From positions 1 through 33,802 of the forward strand of contig URGV01000023.1 in NCBI GenBank assembly GCA_900547455.1: a stretch of DNA of 33,802 bases, in the 5' to 3' direction. Position numbers and translations under genes: made by a program. The DNA is from an uncultured Oscillospiraceae bacterium (GTDB lineage: Bacteria > Bacillota > Clostridia > Oscillospirales > Ruminococcaceae). Of this stretch, positions 1-7,152 are shown piece by piece. The notes beneath the pieces were generated by a model. That model was not told where the DNA came from. It did not search any database and was given only the letters and a program-made list of their open reading frames with translations. How positions within the stretch are numbered: position 1 is the stretch's first letter; every line of letters begins with the position of its first letter.

Positions 1-20
1 TTTCATATATTCCCACATAC

Positions 21-56
21 GAAAAGGAGAGGCTCAACTCGGAGCCTCTCCTTTTC
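21..56. terminator. Strong hairpin terminator at the left edge
   Basis: Perfect inverted repeat with 15-bp arms (21-35 and 42-56) around a 6-nt loop. On the plus side it is followed by a T-rich run, so it would terminate a plus-strand gene lying left of the window. It also sits 14 bp past the stop of the minus-strand CXXC gene and probably ends that operon too, although the minus side lacks a clean T-tract beyond the stem. Confidence 0.75.
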
Positions 57-70
57 GCTTTCTCTATTCT

Positions 71-220
71 TTACCCAATTCCGATACACTCCATGCAGAT
101 GTTGACCGCCTTGGTCAGCACCAGCTGGGCCTCTCCGCTGAGCGTCCCCGCCACAATCAGGGCCACCGCTGCCGCGATCAGGACAAACGGGACTGGACCG
201 ATCTTCTCTTTCGCTTTCAT
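71..220 (-). CDS. 49-residue membrane peptide with CXXC motif (CD1871A-type)
   Basis: Short gene that simple ORF length cut-offs miss. ATG at 220 is preceded by GGAGGA, and the gene starts 3 bp after the stop of the TlpA-like gene, so the two are translationally linked. The product has a short charged N-terminus (MKAKEKIG), one hydrophobic helix (about residues 9-25), and a C-terminal segment NICMECIGIG carrying Cys42-x-x-Cys45. This tail matches what I know of the small CD1871A-family CXXC proteins, which are found in Clostridia beside thioredoxin-like lipoproteins and ferredoxin-type membrane proteins. The function is not established; a membrane redox partner or metal-binding role for the lipoprotein thioredoxin is inference. 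The family call rests on the motif and context. Confidence 0.8.
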   Translation of the reverse strand: MKAKEKIGPVPFVLIAAAVALIVAGTLSGEAQLVLTKAVNICMECIGIG

Positions 221-223
221 CTG

Positions 224-847
224 TTATTCCTCCAGCATCGCCAAGCGGGCGTCGATCTCCTGCTGCCAGCTCGCCTTATCCCGGGCGCCCAGAGTTGCTT
301 CGCCCACAACCTTGCCCTGAGAATCTACAAAATAGGTAGTCGGCACCACCGCAACCTCCTGCATCAAAAATTCCATCAAGTCCGCGTCCGGCACCAGATG
401 GCGGTAGGAAGCGCCGGTCAGCTCGACAATCTGTTTTGCCAAGTCGACCCCTTCCTGCACCGGCTGGCCCTCGATGTCGGTGATGTCGGTGCAGATGCCG
501 ATGATCTGTACGTTGTTATCCCCCGCAGCGTATTCGCTGGAAAGCTCCGCCAGCTCCGGCATCTCGCTCAGACACGGGTTGCAGAAGGTGGCCCAAATAT
601 TAATCATGGTCAGATCGTAGTCCTCAAAAACACTGCTGTCCACCTCGTTGCCGTCCAGATCGGTCAGAGAAAGCGTCTCAAAAACGTCCCCGCTTTCCTG
701 CTGCTCCGGCTCCGCCTCCTGCTGCTCCTCGTCAGCGGGAAGCTGTACCGTCTCCTCCTCGACTGCCTGCTGCTGACCGCTGCATGCCGCCATGCCTGCC
801 GTTAACAGGGCCGCTGTTAAAAGAGCTGCGAATATACGTTTTGCCAT
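224..847 (-). CDS. TlpA-like thioredoxin-fold lipoprotein (extracytoplasmic thiol-disulfide oxidoreductase)
   Basis: 207 residues from ATG 847, chosen because AGGAAAGGAA precedes it and it opens directly into a signal peptide; an in-frame extension to 1030 would run through the promoter. The signal peptide ends near Ala-Ala-Cys22 (lipid anchor), followed by an acidic Gln/Glu-rich linker (about 25-52). The AhpC/TSA/TlpA domain follows, with WATFCNPC (Cys89 and Cys92) and a cis-proline loop VVPTTYF near residue 170. Family members reduce or isomerise disulfides outside the membrane, often in cytochrome maturation or oxidative protection. No CcdA-type electron donor is in view. It is the first gene of a two-gene operon with the CXXC peptide. 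Redox role is confident; the substrate is unknown. Confidence 0.9.
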   Translation of the reverse strand: MAKRIFAALLTAALLTAGMAACSGQQQAVEEETVQLPADEEQQEAEPEQQESGDVFETLSLTDLDGNEVDSSVFEDYDLTMINIWATFCNPCLSEMPELAELSSEYAAGDNNVQIIGICTDITDIEGQPVQEGVDLAKQIVELTGASYRHLVPDADLMEFLMQEVAVVPTTYFVDSQGKVVGEATLGARDKASWQQEIDARLAMLEE

Positions 848-919
848 ATTCAAAAATTCCTTTCCTGTCAAAAAATCCATTCTCTGCGCAGATGCAACCA
901 CCGGCGCGTCTCCTTCCTT

Positions 920-948
920 ATTATACCCGGGAGCAGCGCCTGTGTCCA
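920..948 (-). promoter_or_regulatory. Sigma-A promoter of the tlpA-like operon
   Basis: Minus strand reads TGGACA, a 17-bp spacer and a perfect TATAAT (-35 at 943-948, -10 at 920-925). Transcription should begin near 913, leaving a leader of about 65 nt before ATG 847. The 848-1167 gap is a divergent intergenic region; besides this promoter and the opposite one at 1104-1132 I see only AT-rich sequence. Confidence 0.75.
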
Positions 949-1103
949 GTGCCTGATCTTTCTTTTGTGAAATTTTTTGACAACCGAAAAAAGATCTTTT
1001 CTTTGACCTTCTATTTTGAAGAAAATCCATTCTTTATCCCGTTTTATTGATAGCGCCCAACTTTTTTTTGCAGGGGAATATTCAAAAAAACTTTCCTTTT
1101 GCA

Positions 1104-1132
1104 TTGATTTTCGACAGGCTTTGGCCTATACT
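1104..1132 (+). promoter_or_regulatory. Sigma-A promoter of the GT4 glycosyltransferase gene
   Basis: TTGATT at 1104-1109, 17-bp spacer, TATACT at 1127-1132, about 30 nt upstream of the GGAGGAG ribosome site and ATG 1168. Confidence 0.6.
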
Positions 1133-1167
1133 TTTAATTGGAACATTTTTATCACGGGAGGAGAAAT

Positions 1168-2391
1168 ATGCGCATCGCAATTTTTACCGAAACCTACCTG
1201 CCGCAGATCAACGGTGTGGTTACCCATATCAAAATCTTAAAGGAAGGGCTGGAAGCATTGGGGCACACCGTGCTGATTGTCACTGCCGACGCCAAGGCAC
1301 ACAGGCACTACATTGAGGACGGTGTGCTGCACTGCCCCGCCCACACCCTCAAACGCATCTACAACATGTGCCTTGCCTCACCGGTCAGCAGCGCGCGCCT
1401 GCATTACCTGCGGGAATTTAATCCCGACATCATCCACCTGCACACCGAGTTCAGCGTTGGCCTGAGCGGCCTTGCCATCGCCAAAATCTTAAAGGTGCCG
1501 GTTGTCTACACCCTGCACACCATGTACGACGACTACATCTACTACATCGCGCCCAAGCCGCTTGTTCCGCTGACCAGAAAGCTCTCCCACCACTATTTCC
1601 GCATCTTCCCACAGCACACCAACGTGGTCACCGGGCCATCCAAAAAGTGCCAGGAGTACACCACTGAGATCGGCAGCGACAAAAAGGTGGAGGTCATCCC
1701 CAACCCGGTCGAGCTGGATGCCTTCCATCCTTCCACCTCCACCCAGGAACAGCGGAACGAAATCCGCAACAAGCTGGGCATCCCGCTGGACGCTACCGTT
1801 GCCTGCTTTGTCGGGCGCCTGGGCCGCGAAAAGAGCGTCGACGTTCTGCTGCGCTTCTGGGCACAGGAGATGAAGCTGGAGGATAACATGCGGCTGATGA
1901 TTGTCGGCGACGGTCCTGAAAAGGAGCCGCTGGAGCAGCTGGCAAAGGAACTGAAGATCACCGACACAGTGGTGTTCACCGGCAAAGTGGTGCACGACGA
2001 ACTGCCTCCGTACATCCATACCTGCGACATCTATGTCACAGCCTCCCTCTCCGACACCAACTCGATCTCGATGCTGGAGGGCATGGCAGGCGGCCTGCCG
2101 GTGCTGCAGCTGTACGATGAGCTCAACGCCGACCAGGTGAAGGACGGCGTCAACGGCTATATGTTCCGCGACGCCAAAGAGATGGGCCAGCGCCTGCGCC
2201 AGATCCGCGACATGGACCCACAGGAACTGCAGACCCTCAAGGCCTCGGTCATCCAGTCGGTCAAAAATTCGGGCGCGCAGACATTGGCAAATTACATTCA
2301 GACTATCTATTACAATATTTATAAAACCCAGCCGCCGAAAAAACGCCCTTTGTTTCACATGGCAAGCCTTTCTTCCATGCGAAAAAAATAG
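1168..2391 (+). CDS. GT4-family glycosyltransferase, probably a diacylglycerol glucosyltransferase type
   Basis: 407 residues from ATG 1168, which has GGAGGAG at good spacing; an upstream in-frame ATG at 1138 lacks this. GT-B fold: the N-terminal acceptor domain starts MRIAIFTETYLPQINGV, the classic GT4 glycine loop, with HLHTEFSVG and YTLHTMYDDY downstream. The C-terminal nucleotide-sugar domain has VGRLGREKSVDVLL (about 215-229) and the donor motif around D296-E304 followed by GMAGGLPV. Close relatives add glucose or galactose to diacylglycerol at the inner membrane face; the YTLHTMYDDY stretch is typical of that branch. Monocistronic, with its own promoter and terminator. The first acid of the usual E-x7-E motif is Asp here. 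Acceptor specificity is inference. Confidence 0.85.
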   Translation: MRIAIFTETYLPQINGVVTHIKILKEGLEALGHTVLIVTADAKAHRHYIEDGVLHCPAHTLKRIYNMCLASPVSSARLHYLREFNPDIIHLHTEFSVGLSGLAIAKILKVPVVYTLHTMYDDYIYYIAPKPLVPLTRKLSHHYFRIFPQHTNVVTGPSKKCQEYTTEIGSDKKVEVIPNPVELDAFHPSTSTQEQRNEIRNKLGIPLDATVACFVGRLGREKSVDVLLRFWAQEMKLEDNMRLMIVGDGPEKEPLEQLAKELKITDTVVFTGKVVHDELPPYIHTCDIYVTASLSDTNSISMLEGMAGGLPVLQLYDELNADQVKDGVNGYMFRDAKEMGQRLRQIRDMDPQELQTLKASVIQSVKNSGAQTLANYIQTIYYNIYKTQPPKKRPLFHMASLSSMRKK

Positions 2392-2411
2392 TTTTTTACG
2401 AATAGTTGTGA

Positions 2412-2440
2412 TAAAAGCTCTGTTAAAAGCAGAGCTTTTA
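2412..2440 (+). terminator. Terminator after the glycosyltransferase
   Basis: Perfect 11-bp arms (2412-2422 and 2430-2440) with a 7-nt loop; the 3' arm ends in TTTTA followed by TTG. It separates the glycosyltransferase from the MoxR operon. Confidence 0.7.
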
Positions 2441-2470
2441 TTGTACATGCACAATAAAATGTTTTTCACC

Positions 2471-2499
2471 TTGCTTTTTTCTTCCAGAAATGATAGAAT
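2471..2499 (+). promoter_or_regulatory. Extended -10 promoter of the MoxR operon
   Basis: TTGCTT (2471-2476), 17-bp spacer, TAGAAT (2494-2499) with a TGn extension directly before the -10. Transcription would begin near 2506. This excludes an in-frame ATG-like start at 2490 and supports TTG 2541. Confidence 0.6.
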
Positions 2500-2540
2500 C
2501 AAGTCATCTTATCCAAACAAAAAAGAAAGGTGGTTTTCTC

Positions 2541-3491
2541 TTGGACGTTTCACTTTTTTGCGACTGCAAGGATCGTGTATTAAAAAATTGCGGTAAGGTT
2601 ATCGTTGGCAAGGACGAGGTGATCAATCTGGTTTTTACCTCCTTCCTCTGCTCGGGCCATGTGCTGCTGGAGGACGTGCCCGGCACCGGCAAAACGATGC
2701 TGCTGCGCGCCTTTGCCAAAACGATTGGCGGCAAGTTTAAGCGCATCCAGTTCACCCCCGACCTGCTGCCCTCTGACCTGACCGGCATTAACTTCTATAA
2801 CCAGAAAACCGGCGAATTCCAGTTCCGCGAAGGTCCCCTTTTCTCCAACATCATCCTGGCCGACGAGATCAACCGCGCCACTCCCCGCACCCAGTCCAGC
2901 CTGCTGGAGGCGATGGAGGAGCGCCAGATCTCGGTGGACGGCACTACCACCAAGCTGCAGGAACCCTTCATGGTCATGGCCACCCAGAACCCGCTGGAAT
3001 CCTACGGCACCTTCCCGTTGCCTGAGGCGCAGATCGACCGCTTTTTCATGAAGCTCAAGCTCGGCTATATGACCCGGGAGCAGGAGCTGTCGGTCATCTC
3101 CCGCCCTTCCACCTCCAAGATTGTGGAGGAACTGGAGCAGGTGGTCTCGCTGGAGGAAATCGAGCAGCTTAAATCAATGATTCCCCAGATTTCCATGTCC
3201 GACGAGGTGGCCGGATACTTGATGGATATCGTGGAACACACCCGCAGCAGCGGCCATTTTGTGCTGGGCGTCTCTACCCGCGGCGCCATCGCGCTGTACA
3301 AGGCCTCTCAGGTCACTGCGGCGCTGGCCGGCAGGGACTATGTCCTTCCGGAGGACGTGCGCGACGTGGCCCCGTACGTGCTGTGCCACCGCGTCACCTT
3401 CAACGGCCCAGCCCGCACCGGAGATATTGAGGAGACCTTCTCCAGACTGCTCGCAGAGGTCCCCGCACCACTGGAAAATATCCGTCAATAA
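2541..3491 (+). CDS. MoxR-family AAA+ ATPase
   Basis: 316 residues from TTG 2541, preceded by AAAGGTGG with 7-nt spacing; no ATG fits the transcript. AAA_3 domain: Walker A VPGTGKT (about 46-52), Walker B ILADEINRA (Asp98-Glu99), sensor-1 region ATQNPLE (about 127-133), then the helical lid with GVSTRGAIALYKASQ. MoxR ATPases act as chaperones or assembly factors with DUF58 and often VWA partners. The DUF58 gene starts 15 bp downstream, the canonical pairing. First gene of a three-gene operon. Target process unknown; an envelope or secreted-complex role is inferred from the membrane partners. Confidence 0.95.
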   Translation: MDVSLFCDCKDRVLKNCGKVIVGKDEVINLVFTSFLCSGHVLLEDVPGTGKTMLLRAFAKTIGGKFKRIQFTPDLLPSDLTGINFYNQKTGEFQFREGPLFSNIILADEINRATPRTQSSLLEAMEERQISVDGTTTKLQEPFMVMATQNPLESYGTFPLPEAQIDRFFMKLKLGYMTREQELSVISRPSTSKIVEELEQVVSLEEIEQLKSMIPQISMSDEVAGYLMDIVEHTRSSGHFVLGVSTRGAIALYKASQVTAALAGRDYVLPEDVRDVAPYVLCHRVTFNGPARTGDIEETFSRLLAEVPAPLENIRQ

Positions 3492-3506
3492 AAAGGAGAT
3501 GATTGC

Positions 3507-4664
3507 TTGATTGTCCTGCTGATCATCTCTATATTGGTTTTGTTTTTGGTGGAGCGATGGTCCATCCGCCACGGTCTGGACCGCATCACCTATGACGTTG
3601 CCCCCTCCCAGACCCTGTTGGAACCGGACGAGGAGTTTACCGTTCGGTCGACGATCGAAAACCACAAGCTCTGGTTTGTCCCCTATGTCAGCATGGTTGA
3701 AAGTTTCCCGAGCGGCATCCAGATTCCCGGCGAGGAGGAGAGCCTTTCCACCGGAACAGTCAACACCAACATCTATGTCAGCTCCAACTCCAGCGCCTAT
3801 CAGGAGCTGGCCAGCAGCCAGCTGACCACCGCCTTTTACCTGATGCCGCGCCAGCGCCTGACCCGCACATTGCAGGCCAAGCTTCCCAAGCGTGGTCGCT
3901 ACCTCTTCCTGGGCTGCCGGATAAACGGCGGCGACCTGCTGGGATTGCAGGACGACTACCGCACTCTCTCTCTTTTCAAAGAGGTGGTCGTCATGCCGCG
4001 GCGCGCCGCCTCCCCTTCCTTTGACATGCTGCTGGGCGGCATGATCGGCGACATCTCGGTCAACCGCTTCATCTTTGAGGACCCGATGCTGACCATCGGC
4101 TTCTCCGACTACACCGGCCGCGAACCGATGCGCGACATCAGCTGGACCCAGAGCGCCCGCCTGGGCAGGATGATGGTCAAAAACTACGACCACACCATCG
4201 ACCTGTCGGTCACCATCCTCCTCAATGTACAGTCGGTGCTCAACGTCTTTGAGGAGGACAACAAGCTGGAGGCGTGCTGCTCCATCGCACGCTCGGTCTG
4301 CGAGCAGTTGGAAGCCAAGCACATCCAGTACAGCTTTCTTTCCAACGCCATCCCCTCCGGCACCACCAGCCTCTACACCGACATCGAACAGGGGCTTGGC
4401 AGCGGCCACTTTTACGGGGTGATGGAGTTTCTGGGCCGTGTCACCCAGGGCGCGCTGGAAAGCTTCTCCTTCACCCTGCAGCGAGCCTGCCGCAACTGTG
4501 AGCCGGGACGGCACCACATCATCATCACCCCCAGCCGCAGTCCCGCCTGGCAGGATGAGCTGCTCCGACTGCAGGAGCTTTCGGACGGCAGGGTCTTTCT
4601 GCTGACTCCGGACGACCTGCATGAGCAAAACAATGACGGCGACAAGGAGGGAAAAACCGCATGA
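3507..4664 (+). CDS. DUF58 domain protein, MoxR partner
   Basis: 385 residues from TTG 3507, with AGGAGAT at 6-nt spacing. A single N-terminal hydrophobic segment (residues 1-15) precedes a beta-rich region. The diagnostic DUF58 block at about 201-230 (DYTGREPMRDISW then SARLGRMMVKNYD) is followed by a VWA-like fold (IDLSVTILLNVQS). DUF58 proteins usually carry two N-terminal membrane spans; only one is obvious here. It sits between the MoxR ATPase and a membrane protein and overlaps the latter by ATGA, so all three are probably made stoichiometrically. The biochemical role of the family is unresolved; it is thought to work with MoxR in assembling or activating other proteins. Confidence 0.92.
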   Translation: MIVLLIISILVLFLVERWSIRHGLDRITYDVAPSQTLLEPDEEFTVRSTIENHKLWFVPYVSMVESFPSGIQIPGEEESLSTGTVNTNIYVSSNSSAYQELASSQLTTAFYLMPRQRLTRTLQAKLPKRGRYLFLGCRINGGDLLGLQDDYRTLSLFKEVVVMPRRAASPSFDMLLGGMIGDISVNRFIFEDPMLTIGFSDYTGREPMRDISWTQSARLGRMMVKNYDHTIDLSVTILLNVQSVLNVFEEDNKLEACCSIARSVCEQLEAKHIQYSFLSNAIPSGTTSLYTDIEQGLGSGHFYGVMEFLGRVTQGALESFSFTLQRACRNCEPGRHHIIITPSRSPAWQDELLRLQELSDGRVFLLTPDDLHEQNNDGDKEGKTA

Positions 4665-5905
4665 CCTTATTTTTCTTTCTCAGACTTGTTGGAGACCTCT
4701 CACTGTTTTACGCGGTGGCCAACGCCTTTTTGTGCATGACCAGCTGCGATGTCACCTTCGTGCCGCTGATTGTGCTGTCGCTGTGCGGGGCGCTGGCCTA
4801 CTTTACCGCGCAGAAAAAGGAGGCGCTGCGCTTTCTGCCCATCCTGCTGATGCCGCTGGCCCTGATCGGGGTGGAAGATTTGGTTACCGCCCTCATCATC
4901 CTGGCCTCGGCCATCTATGTGGCGGTGTGCTTCGTCCGCAAAATCTTTGTCATCGACTACGACGACCGGCTCTCCTTTTTGTCGCTGGCGGTCAAGGCGC
5001 TGATTGCATCCGTCTTCCCTATTTTCCTTTTCATCTGGGACTTCGAGAAGCTGCCGCGCTTTGTCCCCTTTGTCCTCACCCTGGCAATCAGCACACTGCT
5101 GCTGACCCAGGCGCTGCGGCACAACCCCAAGGTGTTCAGCCAGCGGCGCTTTCGCACTGCAAGCCTTCTGGTCACGGCGGGGCTGCTGCTCATTATCCTG
5201 ATCATCAGTTCCCCGGAATTTTTACGGCTGGTCGCGATGATTCCAGGGTTGATCTACGAATGGATTATCGCTCCCATCATCCTCGTCTTCTCCTATGTAG
5301 TCGGCGGGTTGGTCTATTTGATTTCCCGTCCTCTCAGCGGCTTGTTTGCTTCCCGTCCTGATACCAAGCTGAAAACGTTTGAGTTTCAGGACGGCTTTAT
5401 GGAGCTCATATTCAGCTTTGTCAACACCCCCACCACCTCCATCCTGGATGTAGTGAAGCCCATCGTCACCATCGCGATTGTGATCGCAGTCCTTGTTTTT
5501 TTCAGCAAGCTGCTCAAGAGAGGCTACCACCGTTTTCGATACAACTCGATCAAGGAGACCCGCTCCACCATCACCGAAAAACGTAGCTTTCAGGAAGAAG
5601 CGCCGCTGGACCTCTTTCCCCCTGCCGACCCGCGCAAGGCGGTGCGCTACTATTACCGGCAGTTTTTAAAGATCTGCCGCCGTCACGGATATGTCCTGGA
5701 AAAATCCGATAACAGCGCCATCGTCGAGCATAGTGCAAAGTATATCTTCCGGCCGGAGAATTTTTCTATTCTGAGTCACCTGCGCCAGATCTACATCAAG
5801 GCCCGCTACAGCGAGCACCATGTCACCGATCAGGATGTCGAGCAGATCAAAAAGGACTATGAAGCCCTAAAGCAGGAGAGCGGTGAACTGGACAGCCGGA
5901 TGTAA
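4661..5905 (+). CDS. Multi-spanning membrane protein with DUF4129-like C-terminal domain
   Basis: 414 residues; its ATG overlaps the DUF58 stop (ATGA). The N-terminal two thirds contain about seven hydrophobic segments (roughly 5-25, 31-50, 57-95, 107-127, 135-150, 166-188 and 200-225), and another lies near 267-285. The cytosolic C-terminus (about 295-414) has RKAVRYYYRQFLKICRRHGY and a terminal acidic helix, resembling the DUF4129 tail of TgpA-type transglutaminase proteins. The periplasmic transglutaminase domain normally found between membrane and tail in MoxR-DUF58-TgpA operons is absent; the loop before the last span is too short. Likely the membrane anchor of the MoxR/DUF58 module. DUF4129 similarity is judged by eye. 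Confidence 0.75.
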   Translation: MTLFFFLRLVGDLSLFYAVANAFLCMTSCDVTFVPLIVLSLCGALAYFTAQKKEALRFLPILLMPLALIGVEDLVTALIILASAIYVAVCFVRKIFVIDYDDRLSFLSLAVKALIASVFPIFLFIWDFEKLPRFVPFVLTLAISTLLLTQALRHNPKVFSQRRFRTASLLVTAGLLLIILIISSPEFLRLVAMIPGLIYEWIIAPIILVFSYVVGGLVYLISRPLSGLFASRPDTKLKTFEFQDGFMELIFSFVNTPTTSILDVVKPIVTIAIVIAVLVFFSKLLKRGYHRFRYNSIKETRSTITEKRSFQEEAPLDLFPPADPRKAVRYYYRQFLKICRRHGYVLEKSDNSAIVEHSAKYIFRPENFSILSHLRQIYIKARYSEHHVTDQDVEQIKKDYEALKQESGELDSRM

Positions 5906-5922
5906 AACTTATTTTCACACAT

Positions 5923-5956
5923 AAAAAAGAGGAACCCTTTTGGGTTCCTCTTTTTT
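5923..5956. terminator. Bidirectional terminator between convergent operons
   Basis: 15-bp perfect arms (5923-5937 and 5942-5956) with a TTTT loop, flanked by A-run and T-run, so it works on both strands. It ends the MoxR operon (plus) and the XpaC-TelA operon (minus). Confidence 0.92.
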
Positions 5957-5961
5957 TATGC

Positions 5962-7125
5962 TTAGCCTCTGATCTGCAGCAGCTTCTGCTTTAATTCTTC
6001 CTCGATGCGTCCCAGCTCGACCTCCGCGTCGCGGCGCTTCTGGCGGCCCTCCTCCTGAATCTTCATCACTTCGTCCAGGGTGGAGATGAGCGACTCGTTA
6101 GTCGCCTTGAGCGTCTCGATGTCCACGATGCCGCGCTCCGATTCCTTGGCGGTCTCGATGGTCGCCATCTTTAAGGTCTGCGCGTTTTTGCGAAGCAGTT
6201 CGTTGGTCATATCGGTGACCTCCCGCTGTGCCTGCGCCGCCTGCTGGGAATGGGTGACGCCCAGCGCCAGAACCATCTGGCTCTTCCAGAGTGGGATGGT
6301 GTTGACGATGGTGGACTGGATCTTTTCGGACATCAGCGTATCGTTGTTCTGCACCAGGCGGAGCTGTGGGGCCATCTGGATGGAGATCATGCGGGTCAGC
6401 TCCAGGTCGTGCAGCTTCTTCTCAAAGCGGTCGCACATCGCCGACAGGTCGTTTGCCGCCTGTGCGTCCTCAGGGAGGTTGGTCTGCTGCGCCTTCGCAA
6501 TCAGCTGGGTCAGCTGGGTGGAGCGCACCTCCTGCAGCTTTTTCTGTCCGGCCAGAATGTACATCGACAGCTCCTTAAAGTAGGTCTTGTTGATCTCATA
6601 CATCTTGTCCAGCATTGCAACGTCCTTGAGCAGGGTCATCATGTGCTTTTCCAGGCCCTCCACAATCTGGTTGACATTCGCTTCCGCCTTGGCGTACTTG
6701 GCCTTCATCGAATTGAGCTTATTGGCGTTCTTTTTGAAGAAACCGAAGAATCCTTTTTCTTCCTCTTCGTCAAAGTTTTTCAGCTCGGTCACAACGCTGG
6801 AAAGCATCTCGCCGATCTCGCCCAAATCCTTGGTGCGCACATTTTCCAGCGCGCTCTCGGAAAAGTCCGCCATCTTTTTCTGGGCGCCCGCGCCGTACTG
6901 GAGGATGACGTTGGAGTTATTCAGGTCGATCTGGGCAGCAAAGTCGTTGACCATCTTGCGCTCCTGCTCGGTCAGCTGACTCTCGTCAAAGATTGGCTTG
7001 GGCTCCTCTTTTTTCTCCGCTGGCATCTGGGCCTGCGGCTGCTCCATCGTTGGAACCTCCTGCGCAAAGGGGTCCAGCGTCAAGGTCAATTCCGGTTCCT
7101 TTGCCGGATCGTATGGGTTGCTCAT
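5962..7125 (-). CDS. TelA/KlaA-family protein (toxic anion resistance family)
   Basis: 387 residues from ATG 7125, with GGAGGAGGAAAG upstream; the TTG 18 bp earlier lies inside that ribosome site. No signal peptide or membrane span. An acidic, Pro/Gln-rich N-terminus (1-60) precedes a long helical, coiled-coil-rich TelA domain (about 60-387) with blocks GFFGFFKKNANKL, MYILAGQKKL and TIPLWKSQMVLALG. The family was named for tellurite resistance in plasmid kla/tel loci, but chromosomal copies in Firmicutes are linked to envelope stress and to XpaC. It follows xpaC by 27 bp in one transcript. Tellurite resistance should not be assumed; an envelope-associated scaffold role is inference. Confidence 0.9.
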   Translation of the reverse strand: MSNPYDPAKEPELTLTLDPFAQEVPTMEQPQAQMPAEKKEEPKPIFDESQLTEQERKMVNDFAAQIDLNNSNVILQYGAGAQKKMADFSESALENVRTKDLGEIGEMLSSVVTELKNFDEEEEKGFFGFFKKNANKLNSMKAKYAKAEANVNQIVEGLEKHMMTLLKDVAMLDKMYEINKTYFKELSMYILAGQKKLQEVRSTQLTQLIAKAQQTNLPEDAQAANDLSAMCDRFEKKLHDLELTRMISIQMAPQLRLVQNNDTLMSEKIQSTIVNTIPLWKSQMVLALGVTHSQQAAQAQREVTDMTNELLRKNAQTLKMATIETAKESERGIVDIETLKATNESLISTLDEVMKIQEEGRQKRRDAEVELGRIEEELKQKLLQIRG

Positions 7126-7152
7126 CTTGCTTTCCTCCTCCAAATTCTGCTT

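Noticed and set aside
3174..4628. Open frame of about 484 codons opposite MoxR/DUF58
   Set aside because: It spans two real genes and their junction and shows no recognisable protein features.
5962..7125. Tellurite resistance as the function of the TelA-family gene
   Set aside because: Family name only; context with XpaC points to a general envelope role and no other tellurite genes are present.
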